Part shown: piece after piece, positions 1 to 11,010 of the stretch
How positions within the stretch are numbered: the stretch's first letter is position 1
Layout: each line of letters opens with the position of its first letter
Origin: Pyropia yezoensis
Taxonomy: Eukaryota > Rhodophyta > Bangiophyceae > Bangiales > Bangiaceae
Reading direction: 5' to 3'
DNA length: 64,000 nt
NCBI GenBank assembly: GCA_009829735.1
Contig: CM020620.1
Coordinates: 22,914,020 to 22,978,019, forward strand
Translations under genes and position numbers: made by a program
Notes under the pieces: model-generated
What the model was told of the DNA's origin: nothing
What the model saw: only the letters and a program-made list of their open reading frames with translations
The model's database searches: none

Positions 1-2956
1 CCCCCGCTACATTCCAGCGGGCTATCGACATCATACTGTCTGGGGTGAAGTGGCGTAACTGCCTAGTGTACCTCGATGACGTCATCGTCTTCTCACGTAA
101 CATGGATGACCATGTACAACATGTTGACGAGGTACTCACCCTCTTGAGGAACGCCGGGGTAACCCTGCGTCTGAAGAAGTGCGCCTTCTTCCAACAGACG
201 GTCGAATATCTGGGCCACCAGATAACCCCTGGTAAACTAGGGGTACTCGAAGCCAATACCTGGGCACTCCGGGATGCCCGGTTCCCTAACACCCAGACGC
301 AGCTCAAGAGCTTCCTGGGAATGTGCAATGTATACCGACGGTTCGTCAAGGACTTCGCTCGGATAGCTAAACCGTTAACGGTTCTTACGAGCAGTACCTT
401 ACCCAAGGTACTCCAACCCCCTTCGCCTAGCGAAGAGGAGGCATTCGAGTCGCTGAAGCGAGCCCTACTAGCCCCACCCGTCCTTGCGTTACCGCATAGA
501 CGGGGTACCTTCGTCATCGATGTCGATGCGTGTGATACACAAGTGGGATGCACCCTGTTACAGGGAGAGACGTTGATCGGTACCGATAACGTTATCCCGG
601 ACCTACGTCCGGTAGGGTACTTCAGCCGGACACTCAACCCGGCTGAGCGGAACTATAGTGCCACCGAGCGTGAATGCCTCGGAGTTATATGGGCAGTCCA
701 ACTGCTCCGTCCATACCTGGAGGGCTCCAGGTTCATCGTGAGGTCCGACCACGAACCCCTACGATGGCTCCTCAACCTTGGTGACAAGGATTCCGATAGC
801 CATGGGAGGCTAGCCCGATGGAGGCTGAAGATGGCCGAGCACGACTACCGCACGGTGTATAAGGCTGGGTCAACCCACCACCTCGGAGACGCGTTGTCTC
901 GACTCGACACCCCCGAGCGGGGATACCCGCCCGGTGGACGAGGACATCCCGGTAGTACCGGTGTGCATGGTGGGTAATGCTACCCAGGGTATGGCTGACC
1001 ATACCATGGCACACCTTGCGTGCCCATTGACCCTCGCGGACTTCCGCGAGGCACAGGCCAACGACGATGACTGTAGACGTCATCGTGCTAACCTCCTGGC
1101 CGGTACGGCCGGCATCTTCTCCGAGAACGAAGACGGACTCATATACCGGCGGGCACCCGCCGATGGACGACATCAAGTCGTGGTTCCCGTGTCCTTACGG
1201 CAAGCCGTCATGGAACGAGAACATGAGAACCCTACAGCCGGACACCCGGGGGGGTTCACGTATGTTCGCAGCAATGCGAAGGTTCTTCTACTGGCCAGCA
1301 ATGGCCGTCGACGTGGTCGACCACGTAAGGGGATGCACCCCTGTGCGCGTAACCGCATGAGTCTACATAGGCAGGCGTCTGCCATGAAGCTATTCCCACC
1401 CGATGGGCCCAACGAGCAAGTCGCTATCGACATACTCGGGCCACTTCCGGTAACGGAAGAAGGGAACAGGTACATCCTGGTCATGTCTGACCGATTCACC
1501 AAGCTGTCACGAGCGGCAGCCATCCCGAATGATACGGCATACACGATTATGAAACGCAGTGGTTCACCACTGGATCAGTGCATACGGAGTCATGAAGCAA
1601 CTCCTCTCCGATAACGGAGCAAACCTTACGTCGGCATTCTGCACTAAGGTCCTGGGCATGTTTCGGTATCGAACCACGTCGGGCATCCGACTACCACCCG
1701 CAGTCCAACGGGCAGGTGGAGCGGTTCAACCGCACCATCGTCAAGATGCTACAGTGCTACGTGGCAGAGCACACGAACACTTGGGACAGGCTTCTGTCCG
1801 TACTCACCCTGGCATACAATGCCAGGCCACATAGGAGTACCAACATCGCCCCACTGGAATGGGTCATGCCACTAGGCGTCGGTAACCTGACGCTGCCACC
1901 CGGCAGGTGCACTCGGTATGATACACCGAAGGGCCGACCCGCCGAACGCATCCACCTAGCTTGGTTGGCCAAGCTATCGTGGATGATTCCTAAGCTCAAG
2001 GGTGCCCTTGACAGAAACACAACTTCGATACAAGAAGAACTTCGACGCCCGACTACGGGTACGCAACGCAACCCTGGTAACAGGTGACTGGGTCTATATC
2101 AGACACCAGAAGTTCCGAGGGAACAAGCTTATGCAACCGGTCAAGGGACCGTAACCAGATCCTCCACAGAGATGACCACTCTGTTATCTTACACTCCGAT
2201 ACGGAGATCCAACGCATCAGTATGAATGATGTCACACCTGCTCCGAAGCCGGAACAGCCTCAGCCGGTACCGGCTGGGTTGCTACATGAAGCTCTTACAA
2301 CCCACCGGTCGGATGACCCGGTGGGACCGGATGGGATTCCATACCAAGTAGAGAGCGTGGTCGGACACACCGACCCGGACATACCAGGACCCTGGTACGT
2401 CAAGGTTATGTGGGTCGGATACGACTCACCCACCTGGGAACAGGCGGCAAATATACCCCGCCAACTACTCATGCCTTACATGAGGCGACGACGCCTACTG
2501 TAACAACCCAACCGACACCGACTTCGGCTGTTGGGGGTGAGGCTTATACCTACTAAGTAGGGTGTGACATGGTTAAGGCAGACTTAGGTTTCTAAGTCAA
2601 ATCAGACTTAGGTTTCTAAGTCGAACCAAGCTTAGGTAACTAAGTAGAGCTAAGCTTAGGTAACTAAGTAAAACCTGAACCTTAATAAGTTAACTTAAAG
2701 GTAAAGGCTAACCTCGATAATATCGAAGTAACTAGGGGGCTTACACGGGAGGATGACCTCCCAAAGCCAAGACACAAAGTGAGGGAGGATAACCTCCCCA
2801 AGCATGAACCAACCGGAAGAAGTTGGACGGGAGGCAAGGCACCACTGAGCCAGAAGGGGTACTCCCCAGGGCAGCAAACAGAGGCAAGCAATGCCCCCAC
2901 GGGGGATGAGTTTATACTCACTACTACCCGGCTACCATAAGGGTTGCCGGGCCCTC
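1..2956 (+). mobile_element. Element A: 3' part of a Ty3/Gypsy chromovirus (B family)
   Basis: This is a fossil copy of the same family as element B and is almost identical to B positions 8030-10985. It enters from the left window edge in the middle of the reverse transcriptase. In order it shows the end of RT (YLDD motif near position 70), RNase H, integrase and a C-terminal chromodomain, with the pol region ending near 2503. A non-coding stretch follows with four short palindromic repeats (2581-2670). Pol is broken in roughly six places. The copy disappears into the assembly gap at 2957, so its 3' LTR is not visible. Near-identity with B implies a very recent origin or a duplicated assembly segment. 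Confidence 0.9.
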
Positions 2957-3456
2957 NNNNNNNNNNNNNNNNNNNNNNNNNNNNNNNNNNNNNNNNNNNN
3001 NNNNNNNNNNNNNNNNNNNNNNNNNNNNNNNNNNNNNNNNNNNNNNNNNNNNNNNNNNNNNNNNNNNNNNNNNNNNNNNNNNNNNNNNNNNNNNNNNNNN
3101 NNNNNNNNNNNNNNNNNNNNNNNNNNNNNNNNNNNNNNNNNNNNNNNNNNNNNNNNNNNNNNNNNNNNNNNNNNNNNNNNNNNNNNNNNNNNNNNNNNNN
3201 NNNNNNNNNNNNNNNNNNNNNNNNNNNNNNNNNNNNNNNNNNNNNNNNNNNNNNNNNNNNNNNNNNNNNNNNNNNNNNNNNNNNNNNNNNNNNNNNNNNN
3301 NNNNNNNNNNNNNNNNNNNNNNNNNNNNNNNNNNNNNNNNNNNNNNNNNNNNNNNNNNNNNNNNNNNNNNNNNNNNNNNNNNNNNNNNNNNNNNNNNNNN
3401 NNNNNNNNNNNNNNNNNNNNNNNNNNNNNNNNNNNNNNNNNNNNNNNNNNNNNNNN
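2957..3456. other. Assembly gap (500 N)
   Basis: A run of exactly 500 N, the conventional placeholder for a gap of unknown size. The end of element A and most of the pol of element D must lie in it or be lost. Any ORF spanning it is an artefact. Confidence 0.99.
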
Positions 3457-3587
3457 GTAGGGTCACGGCACCAACGATGGGAAGTACCCCACCATTGATG
3501 TCAATCATATGGTCAGCTTTGGACCTCCAGCGTTGGAGCTTCAACTTCTTTGGTAATAGCGACTTGCGTATCAAGGAGGCTCCTGAC
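3457..3587 (-). mobile_element. Element D, inner fragment: retropepsin remnant left of the B insertion
   Basis: Read on the minus strand, this short piece has the look of the second half of a retroviral-type aspartic protease (SLIRKSLLPK near its start, followed by a GxLPIVG-like stretch). It abuts the 5' LTR of element B and ends in ctgac, the same five bases that follow B's 3' LTR at 14408-14412. It is therefore the left flank of the site in element D into which B inserted. The rest of D's pol is hidden by the gap. Confidence 0.7.
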
Positions 3588-3946
3588 TGTAGCAATATGG
3601 GTTGTCCGATTGTGACCCTAATATTAGGGGGCTACTTCTAACCCTTAACTTTCAATTTGATAGTTCGTACTGGTCACGGTATCTATAAGTTACGTATGAC
3701 CAGAGGGACTTGCATCTTGGGTGAGGGTAGTTAGTAGTGTCTCCGAGGGTTATAACGAGGGGGCCGGTGGCGAATCCACCGCCGGCCAAGGTAGAACAAC
3801 AAACCCCTCCCATTTGGGCTCCCATCTTGGTCCCGTGGCTTGCGCTCCAAGGACAGCAACCTTGGCCTCCCGGTGACGTTGGTGCCGATCCCCCTTGGTG
3901 AGTGTTCCCTGAGAGTGGACGTGCGACGGATTCCTATTGTGCTACA
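3588..3946 (+). repeat. 5' LTR of element B
   Basis: Begins TGTAGCAATATGG and ends GTGCTACA, so its tips are short inverted repeats (TGTAGC/GCTACA). It matches 14045-14407 almost base for base. The transcription start and poly(A) site are expected inside it; I could not place them. Confidence 0.93.
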
Positions 3947-3947
3947 T

Positions 3948-3964
3948 TGGTGGAGCAGCAGGGG
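3948..3964 (+). other. Primer-binding site of element B
   Basis: TGGTGGAGCAGCAGGGG lies one base after the 5' LTR. The leading TGG is the complement of a tRNA CCA end. The same string follows the 5' LTRs of elements C and D and, slightly changed, E. I could not assign the tRNA; it does not match the initiator-methionine site used by many plant and fungal elements. Confidence 0.75.
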
Positions 3965-4172
3965 ACGGGTTTCCGTCACCCTTGTGGTGACGCCGTCTTC
4001 GGCCCTGGCACACGGATAGGGATCCGGTCCTTTTCTTGTACTCGTGGTGTTGCGACCTGATCGATTTGTGTTGAGCTTTTACCTGTGACTGTGACCTACT
4101 GTTACTCTCCCCAATCTACCCCCTCGCTCTCTTATTCGTGGTGATCGTTACGTCGGTTGACTGATTGTGACT

Positions 4173-6355
4173 ATGTCTACCCAAGAGACGGGGAACGTTC
4201 AAGATGACGGATCGGCGTCGACGCCGACTCCGGAGGTGACTACGGGAACCGGGATCGGGAACCCGATCGATAACATTGAGACGCCAATGCTTTCCGGTGC
4301 CGGATCGACGTTTGGCACGGCTCGGACGGCAGGAGGCGGGGGCCCGCCTCAACTGTCGTCGACCGACCTCACTCCGCCGCCTCCTTCACCAGGGGATTCC
4401 CTGATGGCATCATTGGCCCGCATCGAGGCCCGGTTTTCCGGGCTCGACGCCCGTCAAGATCGGACGGAGGACGCAATGGCAGTGTTGATGTCAACACGCC
4501 ACACGACGGGACCCCGTCGTGTTCCTCCTACACCGGTACGGTTCGAACCGGCCGGACTACTTTCGGAGTCCACCAGGGTCAACCCCGGTGTTGCTACTCC
4601 TGGACAACCCCCGGACACAATGGGGTATGGGTCCGACTCGTCGGCAGAGTTGGAACGGAGTCACACGGAGCGATACGCTCGGAGCACCCGAAGCGGACTC
4701 CGCGGACACGACCCGGCGGATACGTACGCCGGGGGAGAGTCGGTTATTGGGGGAGGGGGTACCCTCTCGCAGTACCCCCACGACGAAGGAGGCCAGGCAA
4801 CTCGGGTTCCCGAGGTGCCGACGCCTGAAGTACCATCTTCAGTGGTGGAAGCTATGACCGCGCAGGTAACTGCGAGCCTACTGAAGCGGATGGAGTCCGA
4901 TGAGTTTGCTCATCAACTGGCTAAGCGACTGGATATCCAGGACGCTGACACGGAGATCGTCAACGAGGTCTTCCGGTCGGTTCTTACTCCGGAACGTTAT
5001 CGTTTGGAGGACCGCTCTACCACCGTATCGGAATCGATGCGTAATACGTCGCATCGGGCGATCCGCTCTATGCAGACCCTTATGAAGGGAGTCCCTATGT
5101 TCGGGGGGCCGAACGGACGCCCGTTGGCAGTCATCGGCTTCTTGACTAGCTTCAAGGCAGCCGCAGACAAGGCGCTCGTTAACGAGGGGCTGGCCCTGGA
5201 GATCCTCCCGTTCTTTGTTGATGAACGGGTGCGAGGCATTCTTCGCCAGGCATCCCCGATGCCGGGAATGAGGGTCGCGGCCACCCCCATGGATTACCGT
5301 GGGATATTGAAGGAGCTGCTGAGCAGCTACCTCAGTGAGGACAAGTGCGAGGACCACTATCGGCCCTTCGCACTGCCACCGCCCAGTCCTGGGAGGATGA
5401 GGAGATGTTTGGACGCCGGATCCAAGAGCTCGACTACGAGCTGGGGAAGCTCCTCGGAGAAGGGGAGCTACGGGCCATCCTGTTCGCAGGAGTACCCAAC
5501 TACGTGCGGATATCCGCACGGGGCGCCAACACGGCACGGACGAACTTCAGTCGACTGATGCACATGTGCAAGTCCCTAGGGGACGCCTACCGGGTGCTAC
5601 ACCCGGAATGTGCCTTGGCCCCGAAGCCCAAGGGTGAGGGAGGCAAGCCCAGTCTTACCCCGGTACCGAGGCAAGAGAAGGTGGAACGTAAGGCCGCACC
5701 AGTACTGGTGGCGACCGAACATACCCCGACGGGTGAGGGTGACCCTCTGGTCGACCAACAGGGCCACCTGTTGCTACCGGCGACGCCGGTGATTGATGAA
5801 CATGGTACGGTAGCGTACATCGCCCCGGCTGGAACCCAGTTCCAGGTCAACGAAGGAACGAGACGGCGCGTCCCGTATGTGCGGACTACGGGGTACTCCC
5901 CGGTGACGGGTAACCCTCACCAACCCTTGCCAACATGGGCGGTGCGCACGGAGGCACCCCCGCAGATTGCGGGCCGACCCAACCGGTTGGGGGAGTCCAT
6001 GTTCCGGTTGACCCAAGGACCCAAGGCCTACCAGGGAGCAGGCACTCGGGCGCCCGAGGGAGGCAACCGTAGCTACGGGGCTACCCCGATGCGACCTCAA
6101 GGGGGGACCGGCACGTCCGGATGTATGTTGTGTGGGGATCCCCAGCACTGGGTGTCTTCCTGCCCACTCATCCCCGAGGAGTCTCGGCGGGCAGCGGCGC
6201 AACGCAAGGCATCCACCGGGGGGTATCCCGCCCGAGCACCCGGACCCGCACCGGGTAGGCAGCCAGCTCCAGGTGGAGTACTGGCCGTCGAGGGGGCACC
6301 TCCTCAGCCGGATGTCCCGGCGGACAGCACCCTACCAAGGGCGGGAAACGAGTAA
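4173..6355 (+). pseudogene. gag region of element B
   Basis: Capsid/nucleocapsid polyprotein region. The likely start is the ATG at 4173, within ACTATGTCTACCC, which is conserved in copies E and F. The N-terminal part is Ser/Thr/Pro-rich, followed by a helical capsid-like section. Near the C terminus is a CCHC zinc knuckle (CMLCGDPQHWVSSC, C-x2-C-x4-H-x4-C). The protein ends GNE-stop, as in families C and D. The region looks broken about once. The stop is preceded by a GGGAAAC heptamer, with pol in the -1 frame. Confidence 0.85.
6343..6349 (+). other. Candidate -1 ribosomal frameshift site, gag-pol of element B
   Basis: GGGAAAC fits the canonical X XXY YYZ slippery pattern in the gag frame (gcG GGA AAC GAG TAA), four bases from the gag stop. 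The -1 frame is open from here into pol. A GC-rich stretch beginning about 20 bases downstream (CCGGGG pairing with CCCCGG) could be the stimulatory structure, though the spacer is longer than usual. The same arrangement occurs in F, C and D. Confidence 0.65.
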
Positions 6356-9300
6356 GAGGAAGGATGACCGGGGGGCGCTGGGGTTACCCAAGCAAGCCAC
6401 CCCGGAGTACCGCGGGGAAAGCCCCACGGAGAGCGCGGTTGAGCCGACGCCGCATCAACCCCCGGGTACACCTTCCGGCCCCGACGACACGGCGTCAGGG
6501 GATTGATGACCAACCTCCAAGTTTGGGAGGAGAGGACGGGAAGCCCCGTCACGTTGAACCAGACAAGGGCCCTGTTCAGGATGCCCGAGCTACACCGGAT
6601 ATCGGTGTAGGACATGTGTTGTTTACCTTGGAGAACTTCAAGGTATCAGCCACACTGGGGGTTGACCCCCAGTCGACACGATCGTACTACCCTGTACTGG
6701 ATACAGGGGCTGGACCCAACCTTATCCGGAAGGATACCCTCCCGGACAAGTGGCTTCCACGAGTCAGAGTGACTCGGGGACCCACCATCAAGGACGCGAA
6801 TGGTCGACTCATTCGTACGACCGCAGCGATGTCGCTGCAGGTTACCATCGGGGATCTCACCACGGAAGTTGACTTCCTGGTATGTGAAACGCTATCGGTG
6901 CCCTGCATACTGGGGTGCACCTTCATCAACGTTCACGTTGATGCAATCCGGCCAGGCCGGAGGACCGTCGAGCTTCAAGAAGCCGACGGGACGAAGCGAG
7001 GACACACGGCTATCGTCAGGGACCTGACGCTACAAGGAAGCCACGTTAACGTGGCTGAGGTGTACGCAAGCGTCGAGCCGAAGACACTTCGGTTGGCCAA
7101 GCGAACTCGCTTTGAGCCGTTGTCGGAGACAGTCCTCCCGGTTAACTGCGACCTCGCAGGCATCTGCAGAGTCCAGTCCAACCTACGGACGTACAAGCGC
7201 CATGGGTTGACCATGGCCAACGGTCTCATAGACCTCCCAGCAGGAGGGTCGTCCCTCCTAGTGATGGCGAACTACCGCCGTAAGGCAGTCACCCTCCCGA
7301 AGGGAACTATCCTCGGGATTGCCGAACTCTACGAAGGAGATATCCTTACCCCTGATAAGGAAGGTCAAGTGGAACCACTTGAAGTACTGGCGGTCGCCGA
7401 GACCACCGAGCGACAGCAACCCGATGACGGGAAGCCTAACCCATCGGCGGCTCCGGCGGACCTGCCGCCAAAGGACCAAGAGGCCTTGAAGGCACTGGCC
7501 GAGGCTGACCTCGACCACCTTCCCCCTTCGGTAGCCGAAGGGGTACGACGGATGCTAAGAAAGCATGACGTTATGTGGACAGGCGGGGCCTTGGGGACCA
7601 TTGGGGCAACCCAACATCGTATAGACCTGGTACCAGGCGCACGACCCGCCCGCTCACAACCGCACCGAGCGGGACCTATGCAACGAGAGATCGTTGATGG
7701 AGAAGTGAAGAGGATGAGTGAAGCTAAGGTGATCCGACCTTCGATGTCGGAATGGGGTGCCCCAGTCGTTATTGTGCCGAAGAAGGATCAAACCCCTCGG
7801 TTTTGCATCGATTATCGACGCCTCAACTTGGTTACCAAGAAGGACTCATACCCTTTACCAAGGATGGATGAATGCATCGACTCCCTGGGGGAGGCTACGG
7901 TGTTTACCACCATCGACTGCAATGCCGGATACTGGCAGATCCCGGTGGCGGACGAGGATATCCCCAAGACGGCATTCGTCTGTCACAGTGGAGTGTACGA
8001 GTTCCTAAGGATGCCCTTCGGATTGTCCAACGCCCCCGCTACATTCCAGCGGGCTATCGACATCATACTGTCTGGGGTGAAGTGGCGTAACTGCCTAGTG
8101 TACCTCGATGACGTCATCGTCTTCTCACGTAACATGGATGACCATGTACAACATGTTGACGAGGTACTCACCCTCTTGAGGAACGCCGGGGTAACCCTGC
8201 GTCTGAAGAAGTGCGCCTTCTTCCAACAGACGGTCGAATATCTGGGCCACCAGATAACCCCTGGTAAACTAGGGGTACTCGAAGCCAATACCTGGGCACT
8301 CCGGGATGCCCGGTTCCCTAACACCCAGACGCAGCTCAAGAGCTTCCTGGGAATGTGCAATGTATACCGACGGTTCGTCAAGGACTTCGCTCGGATAGCT
8401 AAACCGTTAACGGTTCTTACGAGCAGTACCTTACCCAAGGTACTCCAACCCCCTTCGCCTAGCGAAGAGGAGGCATTCGAGTCGCTGAAGCGAGCCCTAC
8501 TAGCCCCACCCGTCCTTGCGTTACCGCATAGACGGGGTACCTTCGTCATCGATGTCGATGCGTGTGATACACAAGTGGGATGCACCCTGTTACAGGGAGA
8601 GACGTTGATCGGTACCGATAACGTTATCCCGGACCTACGTCCGGTAGGGTACTTCAGCCGGACACTCAACCCGGCTGAGCGGAACTATAGTGCCACCGAG
8701 CGTGAATGCCTCGGAGTTATATGGGCAGTCCAACTGCTCCGTCCATACCTGGAGGGCTCCAGGTTCATCGTGAGGTCCGACCACGAACCCCTACGATGGC
8801 TCCTCAACCTTGGTGACAAGGATTCCGATAGCCATGGGAGGCTAGCCCGATGGAGGCTGAAGATGGCCGAGCACGACTACCGCACGGTGTATAAGGCTGG
8901 GTCAACCCACCACCTCGGAGACGCGTTGTCTCGACTCGACACCCCGAGCGGGGATACCCGCCCGGTGGACGAGGACATCCCGGTAGTACCGGTGTGCATG
9001 GTGGGTAATGCTACCCAGGGTATGGCTGACCATACCATGGCACACCTTGCGTGCCCATTGACCCTCGCGGACTTCCGCGAGGCACAGGCCAACGACGATG
9101 ACTGTAGACGTCATCGTGCTAACCTCCTGGCCGGTACGGCCGGCATCTTCTCCGAGAACGAAGACGGACTCATATACCGGCGGGCACCCGCCGATGGACG
9201 ACATCAAGTCGTGGTTCCCGTGTCCTTACGGCAAGCCGTCATGGAACGAGAACATGAGAACCCTACAGCCGGACACCCGGGGGGTTCACGTATGTTCGCA

Positions 9301-10530
9301 GCAATGCGAAGGTTCTTCTACTGGCCAGCAATGGCCGTCGACGTGGTCGACCACGTAAGGGGATGCCACCCCTGTGCGCGTAACCGCATGAGTCTACATA
9401 GGCAGGCGTCTGCCATGAAGCTATTCCCACCCGATGGGCCCAACGAGCAAGTCGCTATCGACATACTCGGGCCACTTCCGGTAACGGAAGAAGGGAACAG
9501 GTACATCCTGGTCATGTCTGACCGATTCACCAAGCTGTCACGAGCGGCAGCCATCCCGAATGATACGGCATACACGATTATGAACGCAGTGGTTCACCAC
9601 TGGATCAGTGCATACGGAGTCATGAAGCAACTCCTCTCCGATAACGGAGCAAACCTTACGTCGGCATTCTGCACTAAGGTCCTGGGCATGTTCGGTATCG
9701 AACCACGTCGGGCATCCGACTACCACCCGCAGTCCAACGGGCAGGTGGAGCGGTTCAACCGCACCATCGTCAAGATGCTACAGTGCTACGTGGCAGAGCA
9801 CACGAACACTTGGGACAGGCTTCTGTCCGTACTCACCCTGGCATACAATGCCAGGCCACATAGGAGTACCAACATCGCCCCACTGGAATGGGTCATGCCA
9901 CTAGGCGTCGGTAACCTGACGCTGCCACCCGGCAGGTGCACTCGGTATGATACACCGAAGGGCCGACCCGCCGAACGCATCCACCTAGCTTGGTTGGCCA
10001 AGCTATCGTGGATGATTCCTAAGCTCAAGGGTGCCCTTGACAGAACACAACTTCGATACAAGAAGAACTTCGACGCCCGACTACGGGTACGCAACGCAAC
10101 CCTGGTAACAGGTGACTGGGTCTATATCAGACACCAGAAGTTCCGAGGGAACAAGCTTATGCAACCGGTCAAGGGACCGTACCAGATCCTCCACAGAGAT
10201 GACCACTCTGTTATCTTACACTCCGATACGGAGATCCAACGCATCAGTATGAATGATGTCACACCTGCTCCGAAGCCGGAACAGCCTCAGCCGGTACCGG
10301 CTGGGTTGCTACATGAAGCTCTTACAACCCACCGGTCGGATGACCCGGTGGGACCGGATGGGATTCCATACCAAGTAGAGAGCGTGGTCGGACACACCGA
10401 CCCGGACATACCAGGACCCTGGTACGTCAAGGTTATGTGGGTCGGATACGACTCACCCACCTGGGAACAGGCGGCAAATATACCCCGCCAACTACTCATG
10501 CCTTACATGAGGCGACGACGCCTACTGTAA
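6350..10530 (+). CDS. pol: pol polyprotein of element B (PR-RT-RH-IN-chromodomain)
   Basis: A single open frame of nearly 1,400 residues, the replication polyprotein of a Gypsy chromovirus. Numbered from the ATG at 6364, it shows an aspartic protease (DTGAG near residue 113), reverse transcriptase (YLDD near 580), RNase H (about 725-860), and integrase with an N-terminal HHCC zinc finger (about 970-1010) and a D,D,E core starting near 1031. A C-terminal chromodomain lies near 1335-1380, ending in an Arg-rich tail. The ATG at 6364 lies nine bases after the gag stop, but the frame is also open back to the slippery heptamer, so expression by -1 frameshifting is more likely than independent initiation. 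It looks whole. Confidence 0.93.
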
Positions 10531-11010
10531 CAACCCAACCGACACCGACTTCGGCTGTTGGGGGGTGAGGCTTATACCTACTAAGTAGGGTGTGACATGG
10601 TTAAGGCAGACTTAGGTTTCTAAGTCAAATCAGACTTAGGTTTCTAAGTCGAACCAAGCTTAGGTAACTAAGTAGAGCTAAGCTTAGGTAACTAAGTAAA
10701 ACCTGAACCTTAATAAGTTAACTTAAAGGTAAAGGCTAACCTCGATAATATCGAAGTAACTAGGGGGCTTACACGGGAGGATGACCTCCCAAAGCCAAGA
10801 CACAAAGTGAGGGAGGATAACCTCCCCAAGCATGAACCAACCGGAAGAAGTTGGACGGGAGGCAAGGCACCACTGAGCCAGAAGGGGTACTCCCCAGGGC
10901 AGCAAACAGAGGCAAGCAATGCCCCCAGCGGGGGATGAGTTTATACTCACTACTACCCGGCTACCATAAGGGTTGCCGGGACCCTCTCCCTCACAAACAA
11001 ATAGCACTCC
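10531..11010 (+). other. Post-pol spacer of element B with palindromic 24-bp repeats
   Basis: Non-coding stretch between the pol stop and the end of the converging antisense ORF. It holds four copies of a short palindromic unit (of the type acttaggtttctaagt) spaced 24-25 bp at 10609-10698. The same array occurs in element A at 2581-2670. Its place between two converging genes suits a transcript end or a structural signal, which is inference. Confidence 0.7.

Noticed and set aside
2891-3595. ORFs of 184-223 aa spanning the N run
   Set aside because: They consist almost entirely of undetermined bases and are artefacts of the gap.
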